Shown: positions 56,280-64,000 of the stretch, one piece after another
Layout of the letters: every line of letters starts with the position of its first letter
How positions within the stretch are numbered: position 1 is the first letter of the stretch
Assembly (NCBI GenBank): GCA_030180135.1
Contig: CM058236.1
Location: 9,693,357-9,757,356, forward strand
Length of the DNA: 64,000 nt
Reading direction: 5' to 3'
Source of the DNA: Orychophragmus violaceus
Lineage: Eukaryota; Streptophyta; Magnoliopsida; Brassicales; Brassicaceae
Notes under the pieces: model-generated
What the model was told of the DNA's origin: nothing
The model's input: the letters and a program-made list of their open reading frames with translations, nothing else
Database searches by the model: none
Made by a program: the position numbers and the translations under genes

Positions 56280-59240
56280 CATCAACGATCCATCGTGTGA
56301 GTTTTCCTGAGTAGACAAAATGAATCTCTTTGTATTAAGAACATCATGATACATTGTATATGTAGAGAAATCATTGACTTTAAAGGCGTCACCTTGATAG
56401 GGCATAAATTTCCACACCCAAGATAAAAATAGTTTAATGTAAAAACTCAAAACAAAGTAACACATGAGATCCGCTGTGTAACACATAAAATTGCAGAGAA
56501 ACATAAATGAAGAACGAAAGAAGGAGAGAGTACACACAAGATTTTAGGAGTTCATGCCTATTAACGAGGGTTGCTACATCTCTCCGAGACTCTTTCTCGG
56601 AATCCACTAAAGGAAGATACATAGATACAAAGATACAAGTGATTCACTCAAGAAATCCCTCGTGAACACTCTCTTTGTAACCCTCTATGTATTACATAAA
56701 AATTAAGAAAAGCTTATCCCTTTAACAATGGTTTTTCTCATCCTGCTTCTCTCTTTGTGCGGCTCACTCTCCCTCTCTCCCATGTCTAGGGCTTCTCTTT
56801 ATAGTGGAGACATCCACTAACCTAACTCACAAGAGGACATAATGGAGAGGCTCCTCCTTGTGGTCCCAAAAGTAACTTAACCCATCTTCAACTCACCTTA
56901 ATCAGAGTTATGGCTTGTGTTTTTTTTTACATGCATTTGCTTGAACAACAAGTTTTCATCTTAACAAATCTCCACGTAAGAATATGTTGGCCATCTCAAG
57001 CAACTTGCACATCCTTGAAAGAGATTCCTTCTTCTAGCTTCTTGGATACCAGTCTCGGTTTTTGAGTACCCTTACACAACCTTGATACTCTGCAGATTAA
57101 GCACCATCATTCTGTTGTATCTATCATGCATTTCACATCTTGTTCAATGCACCTCAGCTCTGACAATTCACTTTGCTGAACCTGAGCCATCATAACATCT
57201 TCAATTCACTTAGAGTTGTAAAAACCAGCTCCAATACAAACCTGTATCAAGCTCAACTCTCTGTGACACTTCTTGATGCATCCAACACTTGAAAAACTGA
57301 TGTACCCACTCAACGAACTCCATTAAGAAGTTGAGAAACACCTTCAACTTGTTAACACAAAAGAAAACACCATAAGCTTCACCACTTATGACTTTTCCAA
57401 TCACACATGATTTTATGTGGCTTTTGTCCACTCCACAGACATGTTACAGTGACTGAATAATAATTAACCTTCTGTGAAATCAGATTCTTTTGCTAGCCTT
57501 TGAGTTCAAACTCATGTGCACTGAGATATGAACCAAACATTACTTGAATCTTATGCAAAAAACCAGAACCATATCAGCCTCTGACCTGAAACTTCTTTGA
57601 TTCAACCTCTGATAAATCTCACCAATAACTTACACCATCTAAGATTCACCTTCAATATCATGTCTAACACAAGAAAACCCAAAACATAACCCATGCTCAA
57701 CCTTCTTGGTAAAAACAGAACACATTAATAACTTGAAAACATGCTATTAGCTTCCTTAATGTGTCCCTTATCAGCAAAACCTTCTGATACCTATGAGACA
57801 CGTCTCTGAACAGCTTACACATCAACTACTGAACATGTGATGTGATTCCTGTTGTAATAGTACCATGCACCACATTTTCTTATGTGCAAGCTCCACCAAC
57901 TGACTGGAACCTTGCATCATTCATTATCCCCTTAAATCAAAGCCTTAATCTTCTTTATTACCACTTGATACTTAAAGATACTTCACTCGAATGACCTGCA
58001 ATAGTCATTTCCTGAAAAGATACTTACATAAGCTCCTCACTTGTGCAACTAAGACAACTCACACTCATGGGTTGTTTCTCTTCCAATTCAGCTTGCTTTT
58101 CTGCATTTGCATCCTCTCTAGGACTCCTTTCCAATTAGTAAATCTAGTTTTGTGATGAGCTGTTTACAAAACATGATACACAACATTATCACATCTTGGA
58201 AGTAAACAACCATGAGACAAACCCATGCATCTTCTGCACTTGTATCCTTTCAGTAGAACCTACTGAACCACTTCAATGACTCCATCACAGCTAACCTGTG
58301 TCTTCTCTGAAACTCTTAGAAAACCTGCAACTTTTCTCTAAGAACCTGCCACTTGTTTCTGAGAAACTATATTAACAATCAACTTCAAAACTAAATTTAT
58401 AAACTGCCTGTTATCCATAATTTTTTTTCAGCTGAACACTCGTTGATACCACTTGTTCTTGCCTTGATTTCTTCTTTGCATACAAAATTTCCATGAATAT
58501 GATAAAACAGTGAGTTACATATCAACTTAATACCTGAGACAACTTCCACAAACATAGTTCCACCAGGAACAAAATAACCCACCTAAGACTACAATCCTTT
58601 GAATGTAACGTGGTCTATAAGCTCTGATCCAATCCCACATTCTTATAAATTAAATTGAGTAACCATGGCTTCTTACTTCAGAAAGTGTGTCAAAATATGT
58701 ATCACATCTTTTTTCTTTGTGCAGTCACCAAAACTGATCTATTTGCAACAAAAAAATCATCACGAACCTTTATCTTTTCCAGCAACATTGTCTTTTTACT
58801 TAGAGCATTATTCATGTTATGATAATTCACAACTTAGGATGACACATCATCAAACGATAATTCAATTCCAGAGATCACCAAATCGTGTACTCTCTTGTAG
58901 CTAATATATATACAGCCAATCATTTTCTTGTACCGCTGTTGATAAACATGACACACTATGTAACTCGTACAATTAGGAAGACTATCAATATCATATTGTA
59001 GCATATCCCTTTGAATAGTGACATTTAGGAACAACCCTCCAATGATGTCTACAATGCCTTTAACTATTAGACAATCAAATTTTTTTTTGTGTGAAGATAT
59101 GAACCAATACAATATATCCTCTAAGAAAACATTGTTCCACCTGAGACAAGAATTCTTTGTTCTCTAAGATTCGAACTTGCACAATCTCCTTGTGTTACAC
59201 ACAACACAACTTTGTGCAAAACATGAATCTTTTCTAGTGT
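56280..59240. other. Unassigned region, no supported gene
   Basis: About 3 kb of moderate AT content without a recognisable product on either strand. Repeated use of phrases such as caccactt/aacttctt suggests a decayed minus-strand element. A PPT-like box (minus strand GTGGAGATT before TGTTAAGATG, around 56957-56975) and a damaged PBS-like box (minus strand TGGATCAGAGC, 58617-58629) occur, but LTR copies at the two ends could not be matched. Confidence 0.35.
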
Positions 59241-59243
59241 CAT

Positions 59244-59769
59244 TGTTGGAGGTGGGTTTAGCACCTCTCTAAGGCCCGGCCCAATAGCAGAAATGGCCGA
59301 GAAGAGATCTAGTCCAGACGAAATGATGAAGACCCAACATGAAGTAGCCCGGTGGCGTCAAGGCAGCTCGGCGCGATATCTCGGCCGACCTGCATGGCGA
59401 AGAGATAAAAATGTTAATTTAACATTTTTATATGAAGATAAGTGCAAATCTTTTATGGAAACGTAATCTAGATGGTTCAGATTTTGTAAAGAATATCAGA
59501 GAGAATCTAGGGAGAAAACCCTAGATCTTTTGATATATATATCCTTCCCATGCTCGGAAAAGGCTAAGTTCACACACATAAATACTTCTGTACTGGAAAA
59601 ACCCTAGAGCTAGCGATCCACGATCGATTCCTGCTCAGATTCATAATAAGACTAGATTTTCCGGTTTAACTTGTTATTGCTTTTCAATCCTTGTTTAATC
59701 TTATTTCCAAGTCCCTTATTTTCTAATCAGTTTATTAAATTGATTATTGTGTGATTCTCTCAATCAACA
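59244..59769 (+). repeat. Gypsy-D 5' LTR
   Basis: 526 bp, TGTTGGAGGTGGG...AATCAACA. A TATA-like box (ttgatatatatatcc, around 59528-59543) suggests the transcription start lies about 25-35 bp further on. Confidence 0.85.
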
Positions 59770-59770
59770 A

Positions 59771-59788
59771 TTGGCGCTGTCTGTGGGG
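59771..59788 (+). promoter_or_regulatory. Gypsy-D primer-binding site
   Basis: TTGGCGCTGTCTGTGGGG begins two bases behind the LTR end. It resembles the TGGCGCCGTCTGTGGG PBS of plant gypsy elements with one change. Confidence 0.75.
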
Positions 59789-59827
59789 ACTGTGGATATT
59801 TTCGATTAACCAAAGGAAAGATCGGCG

Positions 59828-60217
59828 ATGACAGAAACACCATTCTCAACGCAAGAAGTAGGAGAAACCTGCAATGCAGGTGACATCACCAGCGTCAATA
59901 CCGCGACGGCTCGAGAAAAGGCGATACCCCCGAAGGAGTTCGATCGAGATAACCCCCGACTGGAGCTAATCAAGGACATGAAGATCGACGACCGAAACCC
60001 CAAACAGAGCGTAGGAATCGGAGCTGACCTCGACCCCGACATCCGAGCCGAGCTGATCGATTTCCTCAAGGAGAACGTATCAACATTCACATGGTCGGTC
60101 AAGGATATGATAGGAATCGACCCAAACATCACATGTCATGAGCTCAACGTCGACAGAACGTTCAGACCTATCAAACAAAAAGGAGAAAGCTCGGAGCAGA
60201 AAGAGCGCAAGCGGTAA
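59828..60217 (+). pseudogene. Gypsy-D gag start fused to the protease-RT linker by deletion
   Basis: ATG 59828 opens a 129-codon frame. The first ~35 residues (MTETPFSTQEVGE...) are a gag N-terminus. From about residue 50 the sequence is the linker before RT (SVGIGADLDPDIRAELIDFL, TFTWSVKDMIGIDP, HELNVDRTFRPIKQK), which in Gypsy-C begins 260 residues into the PR-RT frame. Capsid, zinc knuckle and protease are thus missing. The frame is lost at about 60180. Confidence 0.75.
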
Positions 60218-61400
60218 ACGACAAGGTGGATAAGCTATTAGGGGCCATATCCATCACATAGGTGAAGTACCTCGAGTGCTCGCGAACCCAGTGGTGGTAA
60301 AGAATAAAATGGCAAGTGGAGACTATGCATTAACTTCACCGACTTGAACAAAGCTTGCCCTAAAGACTGCTTCCTATTACCGCACATCGGCCGACTAGTC
60401 GAAGCGACCGCCGACAACGAACTCATGTCATTCATGGACGCCTTCTCTGGATACAACAAAATCCTTATGCACCCTGGCGATAGAGAGAAAACATCGTTCA
60501 TAACTGATCGAGGAACTTTCTGCTATAATGTCATGCCATTCGGCCTGAAAAATGCAGGAGCGACGTACCAACGCCTCGTTAACAAAATGTTCACAGAGCA
60601 CCTCGGACGAACAATGGAAGTCAACATTGACGACATGCTCGTAAAATCGTTGGTAGCGGCGGACCACGCCACCCACCTGAAAACATGTTTCGACATCTTT
60701 AACGACTATGGAATGAAACTGAACCCAGCAAAATGCACCTTAGGCGTTACTTCGGAGAATTCTTAGGATATATCGTGACAAAACGAGGGATCGAAGCAAA
60801 CCCGAAATAAATAACAACGGTAATGAACCTACCATCCCCGACCAAAATGCGCAAGGTACAAAGGCTGACCGGCAGAATCGCCGCGCTCAACTGGTTCATT
60901 TCCAGATCAACAGATAAATGCCCCCCTTTTATCAACTCATGAGGGGGAAGTTTGAGTGGGACGAAAAGGGCGAAGAGGCCTTCCAACAGTTGAAAGAATA
61001 CCTTACGACACCTCCGGTACTAGCTAAGCCAGAAGAAGGAGAGACGCTCTACCTTTACATAGCAGTATCAAGCGCGGCTGTGAGTGGGGTGTTAGTAAAG
61101 GAAGATCGCAGTGATCAGAGACCAATCTTTTACACCAGCAATACATTGGATGGAGCAGAGACTCGATACCCAACGATCGAAAAGTTGGCACTGGCTGTTG
61201 TGACGTCGTCAAGGAAACTCAGACCTTATTTCCAGTCGCACCCGGTCATCGTCCTAACTACTATGCCCCTGCGATCAATCTTGCACTGCCCAACTTAATC
61301 CGGCAGATTAGCCAAATGGGCTGTTGAACTGATCGAGTAGGACTTCGAATTCAAAGGACGATTTGGCGTAAAATCCCAGGTCCTGGTAGATTTCATTGTC
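60218..61400 (+). pseudogene. Gypsy-D reverse transcriptase and RNase H, frameshifted
   Basis: RT in frame at 60344-60766 (NKACPKDCFLLPHIGRLVEA, MPFGLKNAGATYQRL), with the catalytic box reading NIDD in place of YIDD. A frameshift near 60757, then the connection domain with a TAA after NPK (60807-60809), at the same place as in Gypsy-C. RNase H at 60918-61298 (YLYIAVSSAAVSGVLVKEDR, RPIFYTSNTLDGAETRYP). Confidence 0.82.
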
Positions 61401-62067
61401 GAACTCCCACCCGCGTTGACACAAGACTATCAATCGGAAAAAAAATTTGGAGTCTCCACGTAGACGGGTCGTCATCGAAGACCAGCTCGGGAATTTGAAT
61501 TCGGCTCGAATCGCCAACGGGAGAAGTGCTCGAGCAATCGTTTGGGTTAGGATTTCCAGCCTATAACAACGAAGCCGAGTACGAAGCCCTGATCGCCGGA
61601 TTGCGATTAGCCAAGGCCATCGGTACCAAGCGCATCCAAGCCCATTGCGACTCACAGTTGGTCGTGAACCAATTCAATGACGAATACGAAGCCAAAAACA
61701 AAAAATGGATGCATACCTCAGCATAGCCAAGCAGCTGACCGTCGACCTTAACTTAGTCAATCTATCAAGAATTCCAAGAAGCGAGAACACATCGGCAGAT
61801 GTCCTTGCAGCCTTAGCTTCAAGTTCAGATGCACACCTAAGACGAACGATCCTGGTGGAACTTATAGATAAGCCGAGTATAATTCCCCCCGACGTTTGCA
61901 ACGTCATCGATGGAGACATAGATGACAAAGACATTGTGACAAGCCAAGCTCGTGACGGTGGAACACAAGGAGGAAATTGGAGTTCCGAAATAAAAGATTA
62001 CATATTAGATGGAGAACTACGCAAGGATAGATGGCAGGCTCGAATACTCTGGGTAAAGGCAGCTTGA
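61401..62067 (+). pseudogene. Gypsy-D second (archaeal-type) RNase H
   Basis: LGFPAYNNEAEYEALIAGL and AHCDSQLVVNQFNDEYEAKN at 61526-61726 and, after a shift, LSRIPRSENTSADVLAALAS at 61705-62067. These are the hallmarks of the extra RNase H of Tat elements. Confidence 0.8.
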
Positions 62068-63209
62068 TACATTATGATGGAAGGAGACCTTTTCCGTACG
62101 CTGACGGAGCAGCGCTACGATGCGTAGAAGGAAAGGAGATCGAGAGAGTAATCAAGAAAACTCATGAAGGAGCAGGGGAGAACCATGCCGGAGGACGATC
62201 GTTGGCGTTAAAAATCAGAAAGCTCGGCTTCTTTTGGCCAACCATAGAGAAGGCATGTGTGAAGTACGCAGCAAAGTGCGAGCCATGCCAAAAACATGCC
62301 CCGACAATACACGCACCTACGGAAGAACTACAGTCCGCCACGAATCCTTACCCATTCATGCTATGGGCAATGGACATAGTCGGACCAATGCACAAATCCA
62401 AGCAAAACGAGCACATCCTAATCATAACTGATAACTTCACCAAATGGGTGGAAGCAAAAAATTACAAAACGGCGAAAGCTCGGGACGTTACTAGTTTCCG
62501 GTGGAAATCCATCATTTGCAGACACGTGATTCCCTACGAGATCGTAATCGATAACGAAAAATAATTCACATCGATCCTGCTTAGTCAATTTTGCAACAAA
62601 TGGAACATGAGACTGAGTAAGTCGACGCCTTACTACCCACAAGGAAACGGCCAGGCGGAGGCCACGAACAAAACAATCATTGTTGGACTTAAAAAGAGGC
62701 TCGATGAGCATAAAGGAAATTGGGCTGATGAGTTAGATGGAGTCCTGTTGTTACATCGAACTAACCCGCGACGATCATCTAATCAACCCCCACTCTCCTT
62801 AGCTCACGAAGTGTAAGCTATGTCACTGGCCGAAATAAGTCTACCGACCATTCGGCGATCTATGCTTATTCGGAACCTAGAACTCTGCAACGAGATGCTT
62901 CTCGATAACCTTGAATCGCTTGAAGAGCAAAGGGACGATGCCCTCTTGAGGATTCAAAATTACCAACACCTCGCTGCTTGGTACTATAACAAAAAGACTA
63001 AAGGACGACACCTAAGAGAAAGAGACCTCGTCTTATGAGAAGTTCATCAAGGAACTAGAGAAAAGAACGCTGGTAAGCTCGGCATACACTGGGAAGGACC
63101 CTACCAAATTTCAAAGGTCGTCAAACCTGGGGTCTATGAGCTCTCCGAACTAGACGGAAAACTCGCCGACTTCTCATGGAACTCGATGCACCTCAAGCAT
63201 TTTGTGTAG
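62031..63209 (+). pseudogene. Gypsy-D integrase, frameshifted
   Basis: HHCC zinc domain (HEGAGENHAGG ... CEPCQKHA), core with AMDIVGPM, a damaged second motif (VIDNEK then stop; Gypsy-C has VTDNGSQF) and an intact third motif QGNGQAEATNK at 62640-62673. The C-terminal domain (WEGPYQISKVVKPGVYELSEL) ends at TAG 63207-63209. Stops at 62562-62564, 62814-62816 and 63036-63038. Confidence 0.82.
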
Positions 63210-64000
63210 TCGATTTTCCGGTCACAAAAAAAAAGCTCACCGAGCTACCACTTATGTAAAATGAAATACGCATGGCTTGATCCCCTTCAACGGGGGTACG
63301 TAGGCAGTCCTTTCGGGATTCAGCTATACCTTTAATAAAATCATATCTTAACAAAAGATACAACGTCGTCGGCGTCTCAACCAGACAAACGACTCAAACG
63401 CACTCCACGAGTGCCGTGGTGAAATAACCCACATCTTCATCATACGCATAACGATTCATAACTCAAAAACAACATTGGTGAAGAATTAAGCCGAGAACAG
63501 TCCCGCTCGCTTAAGTCTAAGTCGCGACAAATAAGTCGACCTGATTCGCATAACATAACCACTCGCATCACACACAAAAGGTGCCGAAGTAAATTTTGGC
63601 AACCCCCCCCCCCTCCTTCGCAACAAAACGGAATTAACTCCAAGTTATCCACATGAGGGCCAAAAATCCTGCCGATGTATATCCCGACCAAATAAAAAAA
63701 AATCGAAGGAAATACTCGAGTACATTGGCTACGACCGAATAAACCGAACACTTTCAAAGCTTGGTAGGATAAGTTCGCCGAGATACAATTGACTAATTAA
63801 TACATATCAGATCAAAGTACATCGGAAGAAAGAAAAGTAAATTCTTTTATTAATAGACAAAAACCAAAGCCGAAGTACAATAATAGAAGTGGAGTAAAGC
63901 GAAACGAAAAAATCCTTCGTTTTATTTATGTTCAAATATATTATTACAATTCGAGCTACAAAGTAAAAGCTAAACTAATTTCTTGAAAGACGATTTCCGT
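63210..64000 (+). other. Gypsy-D post-integrase spacer
   Basis: Same position as 48979-49900 of Gypsy-C and starts with a related phrase (tggcttgatccccttcaacgg...acgtaggcag). No tandem array is obvious. A run of C (63605-63613) and no supported ORF; the antisense ORF, if present, lies beyond the window. Confidence 0.5.

Larger units (their letters stand above)
59244..64000 (+). mobile_element. Gypsy-D: Tat-lineage element, runs off the window
   Basis: 5' LTR 59244-59769, PBS, a deleted gag/protease, then RT, RNase H, second RNase H and integrase with many frameshifts. Candidate target duplication gtcat at 59239-59243, whose partner is outside. Same family group as Gypsy-A/B/C but with clearly diverged sequence. 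Confidence 0.88.

Noticed and set aside
56476..56965. Possible copia LTR paired with 58630-59100
   Set aside because: The two stretches show no visible sequence similarity, so an LTR pair is not supported.
63440..63757. 105-codon minus-strand ORF at the window end, considered as a start of the antisense gene
   Set aside because: Contains a Gly run from the C homopolymer and none of the conserved motifs of the antisense gene.

Overview
This is a stretch of plant nuclear genome, almost certainly Brassicaceae. Three observations support that: a broken copy of the COP1-interacting coiled-coil gene CIP1 that is very close to the Arabidopsis protein, an intact three-exon GeBP/storekeeper-type gene with 69-80 bp plant introns, and Ty1/copia and Ty3/gypsy elements with typical plant primer-binding sites. 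It is a transposon-dominated region. Only one gene, the GeBP-like gene at 54168-55110, looks like an intact host gene. No tRNA, rRNA, CRISPR or bacterial-type operon is visible.

Layout. (A) 1-19673: the 3' part of a Tat-lineage Ty3/gypsy element (Gypsy-A) on the + strand. It carries a gene in antisense behind pol. That antisense ORF is split twice. The first insertion is a 3.3 kb TG...CA sequence that looks like a solo LTR (1189-4486, target duplication ctccc). The second, just upstream of the ORF, is a Ty1/copia element (Copia-1, 4697-18777, target duplication aattc). The 3' LTR of Copia-1 is itself split by a second copia element (Copia-2, 5218-12474, target duplication accct). (B) 19.7-30.2 kb: AT-rich intergenic DNA with relics: the CIP1 pseudogene, two RNase H-like fragments, a Mutator-type MITE with telomere-like interior, and two Helitron-like termini. 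(C) 30.2-36.1 kb: Gypsy-B, a deleted Tat element that keeps a gag fragment, the antisense ORF and LTRs but has lost pol. (D) 36.2-38.9 kb: a pseudogene of a TcdA/ThiF-like E1 enzyme and a truncated copia element (Copia-3) with a hAT MITE inside it. (E) 39.3-53.7 kb: Gypsy-C, with protease, RT, RNase H, second RNase H, integrase, 3' tandem repeats and antisense ORF. It is split by a young non-autonomous 5.7 kb LTR element (LARD-like) with two 1511 bp LTRs. (F) 54.0-56.3 kb: the GeBP-like gene and a LINE 3' fragment. (G) 59.2-64.0 kb: Gypsy-D, 5' LTR plus a damaged pol, running off the window.

How the parts relate: all four gypsy elements are on the + strand and belong to one family group, with LTRs of about 525-540 bp starting TGTTGG and a shared layout of gag, PR, RT, RNase H, second RNase H, INT, tandem repeats, antisense ORF, LTR. 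At least three carry the same antisense gene, and its introns lie at the same places in different copies. The copia elements and the LARD have almost identical LTR pairs but damaged or missing coding regions, so they were probably moved by proteins supplied from elsewhere. LTR identities were counted by eye, and no database search was possible.
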